Notes: generated by a model not told the origin, from the sequence alone. A stretch of 64,000 nucleotides of DNA from Pararge aegeria (GCF_905163445.1 NC_053191.1:6076001-6140000); one strand, 5' to 3'. Shown: positions 53,215-64,000, counted from the stretch's first letter. Translations and numbers: made by a program.

Positions 53215-54935
53215 GTTTTATATAATAACTGTTTCTGTTAATGCAGTGTGCTTTAACTGGTGTGATTTGTTTACATATTCGCTCGCGTCTGAGTTAACTA
53301 AGATTTGTATGGAATCGAAATAGCGCCATCTAGTGACAACACGGAAATGTTACGTGATAAAATAGTATATAATAATTGGATGATTCTGTTTCCATTTTTA
53401 TCCATCAACATCAGCATATTAACATCCTTTTGACGGGCACATGCCTCCTTTCTCATAACATAGCGGGTTAGGCGGGTTTAAACGACTATCATCACATGTT
53501 AGTGACAATAAGTGGCACAAATGGCTTGATGTGATCCGCCAGGTGATAGAGCAGTTTAAAAAAATCCTAACCCTGTACTTGATTTTGCCGTCCACTTTAG
53601 TCTTGCCGTCATCTGTAACCCACACTCAGGCAGTATCCCTAAATAGCTTGACGGTTCAAAGTTTGTGAGAGAAATGAATAAAATGTTTTCCCATTCAGCG
53701 ACTGATACTTTTAGTATTATAGTACCTAATTATGGTTTAATTTACTAAACCACGGCACCGTACCGAAACTAACCACGTTAATAATCTGACAGAACCATTG
53801 ACAAGTTAATTACTGTATTGATTTAGGCTCCCTGTCACATAAATTATCTGCAGTTAGGTTTACCATACGTTTAAACGGATTTTCCTAATTAAAATGCTTT
53901 TAATAAACAATTTTTGCCCTTGAATGCTAGTAAATATTATTAATACTCTATATTAGTACTATCTAATACTGTAATATTCTAAGTATATTGCGTAGGCTAT
54001 AATAAAATTAAATAATAATGGTATATTTCAGTAAAAAATATAGTGGTATCAATGTTATGCAGAAGCTTTCTTTTAAGAGTAATATTTTATTACCTCTGTA
54101 TCAGAAGACATCGCTTTTCCATTATAATAAAAATAAACTTAACAAATTAAGTTAAAAGGATTGTGAGTATAACAACAAAGCGGGGATAATATATAAATAA
54201 ATAAAAGAATATATGTAGTGTATCTTTATCAGGTCCTTATAATTTAAATAGGATAACTAGAGAAATTGGAAATTAATAAAGCTGAAATGTAAAAAAAAGT
54301 CATAAGGATATAAGAGTTCACTGAAAAAAGGCATTAATGTAAAACAGCCTTTTGAGTACGAAGAGGATTTCCGGGTTCCTAGCGTACCTACTGAAGTAAC
54401 AATTCTAAAATGCAACGCTTACAAAATAAATCTGCTTTACTACCTGAGATGTAGGTTACAATCTAGGTTTACGCGCGCCAGCATAATAAAACAACACCTT
54501 TTATATTCTAATTTATGGGAGGAGTAAAACTAGAAAAATAGGTAATGTTACATTTTGAATTCCATTGTTATTGTGCAACAAGTTAGTTATTATATCAATG
54601 TGAATCTGTTCAAAAATATATAGTTATATCACAATTTTCACTAAACCTAGGAAGCGCTTAAATGGAAACCTCATGATTTAGTTTATGCGTAGCGTGCGTA
54701 GTAACGTTTCACCAACTAAAGGCGCCATGATAAGTAACGACCCCGATTCGGCATTGCGTAATGTTAGTGAAAACAGAAAATATGTTGAAAGTATGAAACA
54801 ATGCTTATCAACGTTGTTTATGAATTTGATTTTGTATGAAATCGCTGCGTTAGCTTTAAAGCAGCTCTTTATTAAAATCCTATTAATATTATGAACGTAA
54901 AAAAAAAACATCAAACAAACGTTGTTAAACTTAGG
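53215..54935. other. No gene recognised
   Basis: AT-rich. A worn family E piece in reverse is possible at 53735-53800 (CACGGCACCGTACCGAAACT, AACCACG). Overlapping frames at 54678-54914 on both strands have no motif. Confidence 0.4.
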
Positions 54936-54939
54936 TGTA

Positions 54940-55195
54940 CTCTCCGTTCCGTCACTCCCGTAGTCCGATGGGAGGACAGCTCTAACACGACCGGAAAGAG
55001 ATTAGGTGCAGAGAAAATAGCTTAACGTGCTCTTCGAGGCACTGGGTTGAATCCCTGCCAATTTTCAATCTCCGGGCTGTTACCAGGAAGTACTTGATAG
55101 AAAAGCCCAATACTATTAATTGGCCCAATCAGGGGATCTAACGCAGGACCTTTTAATCTGAAATCAAACACGATAAACACTAGACCAACGCGGCA
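54940..55195 (-). repeat. tRNA-like SINE, family F
   Basis: Minus strand: CGCGTTGGTCTAGTGTTTAT resembles box A, AGGTCCTGCGTTAGATCCCC resembles box B, then TTGGGCCAATTAATAGT. The remaining block (GGCACTGGGTTGAATCCC, CTTCGAGGCACT on the plus strand) is a common lepidopteran repeat. Confidence 0.6.
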
Positions 55196-55204
55196 TGCGG
55201 CAAT

Positions 55205-55268
55205 TACGCGATAGTAAGAGATGATGCAGCCTAAGATGGAGTACGGTTGCCTTAAAATTACCTATTTA
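55205..55268 (-). repeat. Family E 3' fragment
   Basis: GCGATAGTAAGAGATGATGC, AGCCTAAGATGGAGTACGG: the reverse of the family E end. Confidence 0.65.
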
Positions 55269-55328
55269 ATCTTGATTTAAAACGACTTATATTAAGTAAA
55301 TCTGGAAAGCGAAAGCATTAAGAGAATA

Positions 55329-55563
55329 CCAGCTGTTGCCCGCGCCTTCGTACACAGTTTTTTTGGCTTTTCATGAATCCTGCGTGAACCGTTCATTTTC
55401 CTGGCATAAAAGGCAGCCTACTTGTTAATCTAGGGTATAATCTATCTCCTTTCCTAAATTCAGTCAAATTAGTTCAGAAGTTTTTGAGTGAAAGAGTAAC
55501 ATCCATCCATCCATTCATTCATCCATACAAACTATAGCATTTATTATATTAGTATTAGTAGGA
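55329..55563 (-). mobile_element. Non-autonomous Helitron, 235 bp
   Basis: Minus strand starts A|TCCTACTAATACTAATATAA and ends GCGCGGGCAACAGCTGG, with CTAG mutated to CTGG. A (GGAT)n run and AAAAACTTCTGAAC lie inside. Confidence 0.82.
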
Positions 55564-55567
55564 TAAG

Positions 55568-56075
55568 ATCTTTCAGGAGAACAGTAGATATAATGTTTGT
55601 CTTCTGTATTAATATTACTGGAATCTCTGCACGTCAATTCTTACTCTTCTACTTAACGTTGTGCTTCCAATTTTCGCCATTTACAAAGAATTTAAGGTGA
55701 AATTAATATTAGATTACACTGTTTACCATCTTGACGTCATCTCAGACCAATATTTTTCCAGGCACACTCACGAAAACCCCGCTATTATGAGAAGAAAAAC
55801 ATTGAAACTCGACGCGCAAAAATCATTGAACGAGAGCAGGGGTGCTACAATAACATTTTTTCAGGCTACGGATTAACAGCTATGAATAACTTATAAGATT
55901 AAAAGATAATTCGAAAATATTAACTATGCTATGTTCACTTGTAATTGTCGTATTTAAAAACGTGTAATATGCATGTTGTAAGTGCTCTTGATAAATAAAT
56001 AAATAAATAAATAAACTACGCTACTAAGAATACACGAGGCTACAAAGATATTCTCCTCCAAGCATAAGTAAAATA
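55568..56075. other. No gene recognised
   Basis: A 71-codon plus frame at 55661-55876 has no recognisable domain. A short (AAAT)n run (55996-56014) lies to its right. Confidence 0.4.
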
Positions 56076-56077
56076 AA

Positions 56078-57085
56078 GCGGAAGCGGTGTTAGCTACGTG
56101 GTTCGGACTTTCGCTTTACTTTCGAGCGACCGAGTTTGAATACCAGCACACGCACCTCTTACTTTGCTATGGAATCTTGTTATGGGGTAAAGCAGCTGAT
56201 ATCGAAATTATATTTATATTGCAGAAAAGAGCTGTCCGGTCAATATATAAACTTAAATCACGCGAATCCCTCCGTGAGAAGTTTAAAGAAATAGGCATAC
56301 TTACTGTAGCTTCACAATATATTTATAACAATATAGTATTTGTAAGACAAAATATTAGTCTTTATAAACAAAAAGTGGACAGAAACAGTCGACTTACAAG
56401 AAATGGTCATAAATTAGTGTCATCTGCATATCGTCTGCGTAAGGTACAGGGATCATTTGTGGGATTGAGTATACGCTTTTGTAATATGATTCCTAAGGTG
56501 ATTTTGGACCTGCCAATGCACAAGTTTAAAGAATTTGTTAAAACACATTTATTACAGCGATCTTACTATACAATTGATGAATTTTTTAATGACAAGGTTG
56601 CTTGGAAGCATCCGGCTCCGCTTTCATCTCTCACAAGATAGAAAAATGAATGTTACAATGCAAAATGTAAATTGTTGATGTTGGAAAAGAGCAACTGCTG
56701 AGTTTCTTGCCGGCTTCTTCTCGGTAGAATCTGCCTTCCGAACCGGTGGTAGAATCACTACAAACAGACAGACTTGACGTTTCAAAAGTGCTTATATTAG
56801 GCCTACTTGAAATAAATGAATTTTCAATTTTGAATTAAGTTATGTGCGTTTAAGCAATTAAAATATAACTTGCTTCATCGGTAAAGGAAAACATCGTGAG
56901 GAAACCTGCATGCCTGAGAGTTCTCCATAATGTTCTCAAAGGTGTGTGATGTCCATCAATCCACACTTGGCCAGCGTGTTGGACTACGGCCTAAGCCGTT
57001 CTTATTTTGGGACTTACCCTCTTTTTCTTTTTTTTTCTTAAAAAGGAAAGACCCTTGCCCGGGCCGGTAATAGGATGATGTTGAT
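56078..57085 (+). mobile_element. tRNA-like SINE2, split by LINE L1
   Basis: The head (56080-56167) has GGAAGCGGTGTTAGCTACGT, ACTTTCGAGCGACCGAGTTT and box B-like CGAGTTTGAATACC. After the LINE it resumes with TTAAGTTATGTGCGTTTAAG, ATCGTGAGGAAACCTGCATG, GCCTGAGAGTTCTCCATAAT and CCGGTAATAGGATGATG. Colinear with 32001-32277. Confidence 0.88.
56168..56836 (+). pseudogene. LINE L1 (jockey/CR1 group): RT C-terminus and 3' end
   Basis: The open frame from 56168 to the stop at 56641 encodes the region C-terminal to the reverse transcriptase domain: YGILLWGKAADIEIIFILQK, RAVRSIYKLKSRESLREKFK, SAYRLRKVQGSFVGLSIRF and IPKVILDLPMHKFKEFVKTH. The 184-codon frame starts earlier (56087) only because it reads through SINE2. 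The tail TTGGAAAAGAGCAACTGCTG through GGCCTACTTGAAATAAATGA follows. No catalytic FADD-type motif is included, so it is 5' truncated but the frame is undamaged, which suggests a recent insertion. Its partner genes (endonuclease, ORF1) are absent. Confidence 0.9.
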
Positions 57086-57089
57086 AGGT

Positions 57090-58950
57090 AAAAACACCTT
57101 CATGAAAATTATAATATCAACCATATACTTGTATATTCCATCTAACTGCAGAAGGTATATAAAGAAGTAAAATATTGTTCGCTGAACCCCTAGATAACTA
57201 ATTAGTTTTAAAAATCTTAAAATGTTACTACCATTCCTGAGACTCCAGAATTCTTGTCAAAATTTATTCTTTGTACCTAAACAAAAACACACACAAACTG
57301 ACAGGCAGAAGAAAATGTAGGTGTATGTAATTTTTTCGTTTTCGTCACTTAGTAAGTTAACATTAGGGGCCCTTTTTTTTTAACAATATCTTTCGATACT
57401 TTAGTGTTAAAACTCCGTAAAAATAGGTCCTTTACACTATTCTTAACGAATACTAAATAATTGCGTGTCTCATCTCATTTACAAGGGTCTAATATAGTTT
57501 TAACAAAGTTTTTACTTAGTGTTTATCCCAGTAATATTCTTTATATGATCACTAGGTGTAAATAAACTATGCGTACCAAAATTGAAAAATATTTATAACA
57601 AAACGACTTTTGGCTTCCACTTTTGCGTTGAGGTCTCATAAAACATTCCCGTGTCACTGAGTTACATTTTGTTTTCCATTTCGTTCCACGTTCCTCGGTT
57701 TATATCTTCTTTGACACAAATGTGTGGCTCGAAAATAGTTTCATCGAACACTTTAATGTAAGTTTTATATTTGCAAAGAAGTATTTGACAAAATAATATT
57801 TCTTTACAGAATGAGTGTCAAAATGATGACAGTAAATCACAATTATTACTGCCGTCTTTTGATCAGCTTTGTTATTTATGATATAAAAATGATCACCTGG
57901 GGTCCCGATCACACAATCCAAAATTTGTAATTGGTTAAGTTAGGTTAGGAACATAATACCAGTGATTCTCTTATCTCAATTTAAAATGAAGTCAACTGAA
58001 ACCTCGAAATCACGTCCCTAATAAAATATATTTACTTATTTTATCATACGTATCAATGACGTTTATAGTTGTAACATTAATTATTCTTTAAAATAATTGT
58101 TTTATAAATATAACCTAAAATAAACTATTTAAAACTAAATAATGTTTTTATGTTAATAATGATTTTTATGTTCGGGAAATCACTTGCTAATACATTGCAA
58201 AGAATTTATAAAGGAAGGTTGCACGGCACGGCGAGAATTTGTGAAAGGGAAAAGGCTTTGCTATAATTGCATGGGAGATAACCATCCAGTTAAAAAAAAA
58301 AATTAAAAACATTTGTTACATTAATTGTATTTAAAATACGTACTCCAACATTACGTCTATTTTTTACGCATGAATGCTAATTAAGAAGAAATTTCCCATA
58401 GTTTTTGAAACTTATTGGATTGCGACATCAGTATTAACTCAACTGTTAACTGTTAGATTAAATGCATTGTTTTCATAAATTCATACCATCATCAACTTCT
58501 AATTACATAAGTCTGTAACCTTATTCGGTAATTTATACGTAATGTCGATCATCAGTACTGCCATCTTTTAAAAAATTACTTTTAATATCAATGTCAATAA
58601 CAGATACTAATTGATGGATAACTGATATTCACTCGACGTCGTATTGGGACTTTACTCAATTTCATTTATCTACTCCCGTGACGTTTACCGATGGACCCAA
58701 ATAAATGATGAATTACATTACCCACTGCGTCTGCAAGCTAACATTATTCGGAAAAATATTTAACCTCATTTGTCTAACCTTGTGACAATCAATGAACGTA
58801 ACGGGGGGTTGAAATAAGTTACCTTTTTCTTGCTCTCGCGATTTTTACTGGCAAGAATTAAATACCTCTAAAAGTAAAAAAAATTGATGAAGAGAGAAAT
58901 ACTACTTCTTAAGTTAAACTACTCATTAAACAAACAACAAACAAAATTTT
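57090..58950. other. No gene recognised
   Basis: AT-rich. 58100-58119 (TTGTTTTATAAATATAACCT) is shared with the insertion at 42648-42821. The minus frame at 57700-57921 has no domain. Confidence 0.4.
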
Positions 58951-58954
58951 TATT

Positions 58955-59075
58955 TTATTATGAAAATTAAGCTTTATTTGCTATAACTCCGCGAATCGCA
59001 GGAGAATCTGTATGGTGTTACTACGCACGTTTCGCTCCGAAACCGGAGCATCTTCGGGAGATTACAATGAATATT
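58955..59075 (-). mobile_element. Ribozyme-family element, shortened (locus 3)
   Basis: TTATGAAAATTAAGCTTTAT, TGCTATAACTCCGCGAATCG and GAGAATCTGTATGGTGTTAC, then directly the core on the minus strand. One arm is nearly gone. The minus-strand core reads CCGAAGA where loci 1 and 2 have CTGAGGA; helix II GCTCC/GGAGC, GAAAC and ACGTGCGTA are intact. The T-to-C change in the core box should abolish cleavage. Confidence 0.72.
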
Positions 59076-59079
59076 TTTT

Positions 59080-59615
59080 TAAATATTAAAATAAAATATT
59101 AAATTATTTATAAAAAAAAATTTAAAATCTTATAGAAAATAGTATATTCTTCATTGATGTTACTCTTACTATTACCCACCTTCATTCGCTTATTTAAAAT
59201 AGTAAATCCTTCAACGAAATGTTACGATCAAAATCCTTGACACACTCGAATAAAGTAAGAGTGTAACATAGTGTAAAAGATTATAAATATTATATCAATT
59301 TAAAAATGAAGTCATTGATGATTTATTTATACAACCGAGGACTCAATATTTTCTGAACGCGAACGAGAATATTTGTGTATAAAGAAAAAGTACGTTCTGG
59401 TACACAAAACTGAAACTTAACCTCATTTCAGAACGACAGATCTCTAGTTATTATCATTTTTCATGCTGATTCCGAGAATCCATTTGCTTTGTCATGTTGC
59501 GGTTCTTACGGTCACTGTTTTTGTACGTTTTTCGTTTCGTGGATTTGTTGGAATAACTGTCGCCACCATACTTTATCTATGGTGGCTATCATTGTATAAA
59601 ATATTGTTATTTGTG
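59080..59615. other. No gene recognised
   Basis: AT-rich, nothing supported. Confidence 0.4.
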
Positions 59616-59619
59616 TGGT

Positions 59620-59705
59620 TTAATTCCCATACAAGTTAGCCCTTAACTGCAATCTTACTAGCTGGTAAGTGTTGATGCAGTCTAAGATGTTAACGGGCTA
59701 ACCTA
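59620..59705 (-). repeat. Family E 3' end
   Basis: ACAAGTTAGCCCTTAACTGC, AATCTTACTAGCTGGTAAGT, GTTGATGCAGTCTAAGATGT, TAACGGGCTAACC: the reverse family E end, next to the L2 LINE. Confidence 0.78.
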
Positions 59706-60115
59706 TTAGTGGTCAGTACATATTTGAAAATTTAATTTATGTCCAAAATAATATAACAAAGTTGAAAAAGAAAATGGACTGTGACAATATAAACATTAGA
59801 AGCAAAAATAAGCTCATTGTGCAGTTAACTAGGCTACATAAAATTGCTAATTCATTCAAGGACCATTGTATAATATTTTACAACAAATTACCGAATGAAA
59901 TCTTTGAGATGTCTCTCAATAAATTCAAAGTTTATATAAAACGTAAGCTTACAGAAAAATCCTATTATTATGTTAAGGATTAATTAAATGATAACAAAGC
60001 TTGGGTGTAAATTGCTTTAACTTCATAGCTTAATATTAATTTACTGTGAGATGGTGATAACAGAAAAAAATACTTCTTAGACCAGAGCGCGTTTGGAACC
60101 CTCGTAGCTTTTTAT
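59706..60115 (+). pseudogene. LINE L2 (jockey-like) C-terminus and 3' region
   Basis: Frame 59762-59983 reads IRSKNKLIVQLTRLHKIANS, FKDHCIIFYNKLPNEIFEM and LNKFKVYIKRKLTEKSYYYV before a stop, the typical extreme C-terminus of jockey-group LINE proteins and parallel to the L1 copy (56087-56641). Then AAAGCTTGGGTGTAAATTGC, TGTGAGATGGTGATAACAG and GGAACCCTCGTAGCTTT match 27960-28245. 5' truncated. Confidence 0.85.
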
Positions 60116-60119
60116 ATTA

Positions 60120-60655
60120 TAAAACATGCATGTTACCATATTATACTGCATTATCACTTACCAGTTGGTGATATTGATTATTGATATTGATTTAAATGCT
60201 TATGACTATTCATAACCCCATAAAATAATATGTAAGATAAATCACAGACTGTCTAGATTTACACATAAACTACCACATTACGGGTCTAAATCGGCGATAA
60301 TTCCTATTTAACAGACTAACTTTATCACTGTTGAACTTAGTTTGGATAGTAAGTGATAAATGTATGAGAAGTTAGTTTGATAAACAGATGTTAGGAGTGG
60401 GCCCAGGAGAACAATATCGTAAAGAATTATTACTTATACGATCTGAATCAGCAAACGCTGCGGGATCAGAGTCTACGCCTATGGACTCTTACATATTTTT
60501 AGATCTTAGCTGATGCTCTTGCCCGCACAAAATGTTGGTGTTAAAACAATTGTCTGCCATTAAGATTATCATCCTTCGTTTGAGCGTTAATTTTTCTTAG
60601 TTATAAACTAAGAACGACCTAAGAAATGGTTCTTTAATTTGGTCTTATGCATTTT
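60120..60655. other. No gene recognised
   Basis: AT-rich, nothing supported. Confidence 0.4.
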
Positions 60656-60659
60656 TTAT

Positions 60660-60970
60660 TATAGTAAAACAATCGTTGGACCAATCAGATGGCGAAACTG
60701 AGGGTATATGCAAGTCGCCTATAAACAGAGCAAAAATTCGCAGGGTATGTGAGGGGCACGTCCTGCAAATTTCTGCCCTGTCTCCATCATACTGAGCATA
60801 TGAGTCTAAGCCAAATGTGCCTGTAATTACACCGGCAACCACACCATTGAAACCGGAACTTCCTGGTGACAGCAAAGCTGCTTTGCGAGAGAAATGCTGG
60901 ATTGCGGCAGAAAAAAGCAAATCGGTAGTACTTCCTCGGACGAGCTCTGCCACGAAAAGGTCTTCTACTA
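60660..60970 (+). repeat. Family D repeat, longest copy
   Basis: GGACCAATCAGATGGCGAAA, GTCGCCTATAAACAGAGC, GCACGTCCTGCAAATTTCTG, CTAAGCCAAATGTGCCTGTA, ATTACACCGGCAACCACACC and ATTGCGGCAGAAAAAAGC. The 116-codon minus frame (60645-60995) is an accident of this repeat. Confidence 0.8.
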
Positions 60971-60979
60971 TCAATATTT

Positions 60980-61220
60980 GCATATTATAAAACAAAGTCC
61001 CCCGCCGCGTCTGTGTCTGTCTGGGCGCGAAAAACTGAAGAACTACCGAACGGATCTCATCTTTCTGTAAATTGGCTGAAATATAACGATGATTTTTATA
61101 GATTATAGATTTGGAGCTTTCCTGGCGTACGCCGCGAAAATGTTTGATGATACATAAAAATAATGTACTACATTTTTAAAGTAATTATTATTGTCTACAG
61201 AAAAGTCCACGGGGCTTTAT
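60980..61220 (+). mobile_element. Helitron-like 5' segment
   Basis: ATTATAAAACAAAGTCCCCC, GCCGCGTCTGTGTCTGTCTG, GAAGAACTACCGAACGGATC are typical for a lepidopteran Helitron start. No CTAG end was located. Confidence 0.5.
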
Positions 61221-61224
61221 GTCT

Positions 61225-61925
61225 AACTGTTGCTATAATTTGTCAATCAAAACACGGGCACAATCGCAGAAGGTGACATTCCTATCATGATATTTATCTT
61301 TATCGTAATTAATAGTTTTAGAAATAAGATTGATTATGTATCTGCAAATTACTTAAATTTATTTAAATAAAGCTGTAAAGAAATGGCACTAGAAGAAAAG
61401 AAGACACTTAATCAATCGTAGCTCTAAAATTCGCAGCTCAAAAATAACAGTTCCTGCATGTGATGTCACGAAATGCAGTTCGAACTCAGATTTTAATGCC
61501 ATTGAATATTTGAGCTGTGCTTTGTGGAAAATTTGCAACTGCGTGTTTATTTTATGCTAGCTTTACCCGGTGACGGTTCGCTATGGATGTCGGCTACACA
61601 CAGTTAATAATTTTTTAATTTTCATCCATAATAATGTCTATGGAAATCACCTTATATTGTTTCACGTAAATCTCTTAATCATTTATTATCATAAGGCTTT
61701 TCCTAAAAAGCGCCACCACACGCGGTCCTCATCCACCCCGTCTCATCCTCTTTACGACGTTGATCCATCATTTTGGGGGGCGTCCCAATGTACGCTTCCT
61801 TGTTTGTGGTCTCCACTATTTATTTACGCGGTATCTGCGCGACATAATACCTGAACGCTAAATAGCTTAGCGGCACGTAATTGTTGGTAGACTCGGCCGA
61901 AGCCTCAATTTAAATTGAATCAATT
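61225..61925. other. No gene recognised
   Basis: A 94-codon plus frame at 61570-61854 covers a C-rich stretch (CCACCCCGTCTCATCC) but shows no domain. I do not call it. Confidence 0.4.
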
Positions 61926-61929
61926 TAGG

Positions 61930-62205
61930 ACATCATCCCATTACCGGCCCACTACTGAGCACGGGTCTCCTACCACAATGAGAAAGAGTTAAGGCCGTAG
62001 TCCACCAAGCTGGCCAAGGCGTATTGGTGGACTCTACGCACCTTTGAGAACATTATGTAGAACTCTCAGATATGCAGGTTTCCTAACGATGTTTTCCTTT
62101 ACCGTTGAAGCAAATGATATTTTAATTACTTTAAACGCACATAACTTAAAAAAGTAAATGGTGCGTGCTAGGATTCTAACTCAGCCACCCGAAAGTAAAG
62201 TCGAG
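61930..62205 (-). mobile_element. tRNA-like SINE2
   Basis: Reverse of 32001-32277: CCCATTACCGGCCCACTACT, AGCACGGGTCTCC, GGTGGACTCTACGCACC, GCAGGTTTCCTAACGATG, TTAAACGCACATAACTTAAA, GGTGCGTGCTAGGATTCTAA. The head beyond AGTAAAGTCGAG is lost. Confidence 0.85.
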
Positions 62206-62209
62206 AATA

Positions 62210-62465
62210 TTCAAAATAAATATCATTATATAATGTAACGTATGTACCTCCACCCAGTTTGGGCGCAACCATTTTTTTTAATTAAATAATCTTATGTATT
62301 TCAAAAATAAGTAAGACATCACATAGTAGGGAAACCGATTTTATAAGGGATGTTCAAATAATAAATATTTTGAATAAAAGCATTGCTCAAAAAAATACCT
62401 CATAAGGTATTTTTTTAAATTCGTTTTCATTTTCAGTGTTCCTAATAAAATTTGGCAGATGGTTA
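62210..62465. other. No gene recognised
   Basis: AT-rich, nothing supported. Confidence 0.4.
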
Positions 62466-62469
62466 AATA

Positions 62470-62735
62470 TTTTTGACGTGACAACGTCTTATAAATTGGT
62501 TTGCCGGGTGACACTTCAAGAAACTGCGTTACGCTCCGCTCACGTTATGCGCTCACAATGAGAGCGAGTGAGAGGCACGCGTCCCTTCCACTCGGGCATG
62601 GTTAGCCCGCCTAAGAGCGAGAGAGACAGACATAAAAAGTGAAAGGCACGCGTCCCTTTGTAGTAAACGCTGTTTCATTGTACGCAAATGTATTGCAAGT
62701 TATTGTATGTATATTTGTATATAAATACGTATGTA
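62470..62735. repeat. CpG-rich block with a duplicated motif
   Basis: GGCACGCGTCCCTT occurs at 62573-62586 and again at 62645-62658. The block also has CGTTACGCTCCGCTCACG and a TATATAAATA box at 62718-62727. It could be the promoter or long terminal repeat of an unrecognised element, or a host regulatory region; no element ends were found. Confidence 0.4.
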
Positions 62736-62739
62736 TGTG

Positions 62740-63135
62740 TAAAGGTAAAAATAAAATTTTGTTAATATGAAATTCAGTGCGAGATTCTTTGTATAAATTA
62801 ATGTTTTAAATATAATTCTTTGTATAAATAAATGTTTTAAATTGTTACTATTATTTCATCCTTCTTCCTACTATACGAATGAATATTCACATTAAAATTA
62901 TTTTACCACTCAAAGTCGTTGTCACGTAAAACTTTCGCCCGTATACCGACTTTACAGGCAACCAATTTTTTATTGATAGACATTGCGTATGGACTATGCT
63001 TGTGGAGTGCTAATTTTGAACGCGTCCCACCAACAAAGCGTTCATTTGGTTATTATTCGTAATTATTCGTTTATTTTCATTTCAATTTGAGCTACTATTC
63101 TTGAAGTATCTGTCAAATATTATTATATTTTTCTA
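62740..63135. other. No gene recognised
   Basis: Contains an ATAATTCTTTGTATAAA.. direct repeat near 62780-62830. Otherwise nothing supported. Confidence 0.4.
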
Positions 63136-63137
63136 TA

Positions 63138-63591
63138 TCCCTAGCCCTACTCCCTACTCCTTACTAATATTATAAATGTGAAAGTAAGTTTGTTTGTTAC
63201 GCTTTCACGCAAAAACTACTTAACCGATCCTCATGAAACTTTGTACACATATTTTTGGAAGTGTTAGAAGTAATATAGGATACTTTTATCCCGAAATTAA
63301 GCTCGGTTCCTTTGGGAGAGGGGATGAAAGTGTTTGACGATTTATACCATAACTCCGACAAATTATAAACAATTTAAATATTTTTTTTGTGCTATAGAGG
63401 TTATAATGTGTTTAATTTTGTCCAAACTGTGATTGAAGATAGAGGATAGAACTCCTCAGCGGACAGCAGCAAACCCCTCATTCAAGGCTTAGCGATACTG
63501 AGTACTTCAAATTATTTTAGAACTACAACAAAATTTAATGCTACATCAAAAAACAAAATCAAACGCAGACGAAGTCGCGGGCAATGGCTAG
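63138..63591 (+). mobile_element. Non-autonomous Helitron, 454 bp, complete
   Basis: Starts A|TCCCTAGCCCTACTCCCTAC, TTACTAATATTATAAATG. Internal TTTGTTACGCTTTCACGCAA and GGCTTAGCGATACTGAGTAC. Ends GACGAAGTCGCGGGCAATGGCTAG|T. The 5' half equals 29951-30235; the 3' end has the same AGACGAAGTCGCGG block as 52923-53213. Confidence 0.9.
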
Positions 63592-64000
63592 TATTATTAT
63601 ATTTTGCTAGATAAGTTATAAAACAAGATCAGAATAATGCGTCGAAAATCAGAATAAGTTCGTTTTTAGATCAAATGTATTAAAGGACATACTAGTGAGC
63701 AATAAGAACCTGTCAATAGCAATAACCCCGTCGAGCTTTTTGCTGGATGACAAATAGCCCTTTTAAGATGCCTCGTAACACACTCAACGAATTTCACGTA
63801 CGGGATTACATTAAAGGAAGTTATTACATTTCTTTCCTTTCATAAAAGGTTGCGTTGTTACTAAACGAATTGATTTATTAAGTAAAACGCTTGAGGTTTA
63901 TAGAAGAATAACATTTTATTAGTAGATTTACTCACAACTTCACAAGTAGAATAATATTATGAGTGTTAAAAGTGTATACTTGTATAGGTATATAAATTAA
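63592..64000. other. No gene recognised
   Basis: AT-rich, nothing supported. Confidence 0.4.

Noticed and set aside
53735..53800. Family E repeat in reverse
   Set aside because: Resemblance limited to CGTACCGAAACTAACCACG; noted in the surrounding block but not listed on its own.
57940..57949. TTAGGTTAGG, the insect telomere repeat unit
   Set aside because: Only two units, inside ordinary sequence; expected by chance in 64 kb.
60645..60995. 116-codon minus-strand open frame
   Set aside because: It coincides with a family D repeat; the other copies of that repeat do not keep the frame.

Overview
The window reads as AT-rich, non-coding insect DNA, almost certainly from a moth or butterfly (Lepidoptera), possibly a nymphalid. 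I base this on the repeats I recognise: SINEs with tRNA-like heads, Helitrons with the 5' motif TACTAATATTATAAATG and a 3' end in GCAACAGCTAG, a jockey/CR1-group LINE tail containing AAGTAGGCCTAC, hAT MITEs with CAGTGGCGTGCA termini, and a mariner remnant. No database search was possible, so family names come from recall and from copies matching each other inside the window. No host protein-coding gene, rRNA or true tRNA gene can be supported. The sequence could be intergenic or a very large intron.

Layout. 1-4.5 kb: a LINE-type 3' repeat split by a hAT MITE, an inverted-repeat element carrying a hammerhead-ribozyme-like core, LINE tails and a Helitron. 6.4-9.6 kb: a tRNA-SINE, a composite of an unclassified element (TE-A) joined to a Helitron, a LINE tail and a decayed ribozyme-family element. 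11.7-18.3 kb: one copy of an unclassified ~420 bp repeat (TE-B), family E repeats, a broken RTE-type reverse transcriptase tail and a strong hairpin. 18.8-25.3 kb: the most layered part, with a TE-A/Helitron composite split by a LINE tail and a SINE, another SINE split by a hAT MITE, and a mariner transposase remnant split by a non-LTR element with an 11-bp target duplication. 27-33 kb: SINE, LINE tails, TE-B, TE-C, a truncated Helitron, a second ribozyme-family element and a SINE with a 10-bp duplication. 33-43 kb: family D, hAT MITEs, SINEs, a CA microsatellite, a perfect 24-bp fold-back, and TE-B split by a 174-bp insertion. 44-64 kb: LINE 3' ends with readable C-terminal protein remnants, Helitrons, SINEs, a CpG-rich block with a duplicated motif, and a fourth ribozyme-family locus.

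All recognisable coding sequence is mobile-element debris: reverse transcriptase C-termini and half a mariner transposase, none intact. The nested insertions give a relative chronology: TE-A, TE-B, family D and mariner are older; SINEs, LINE tails and hAT MITEs are younger. The most unusual feature is the repeat family with a hammerhead-type self-cleaving RNA core (loci near 1.4, 31.2, 59.0 and, decayed, 9.5 kb), which resembles the ribozymes known from Penelope-like retroelements and retrozymes.
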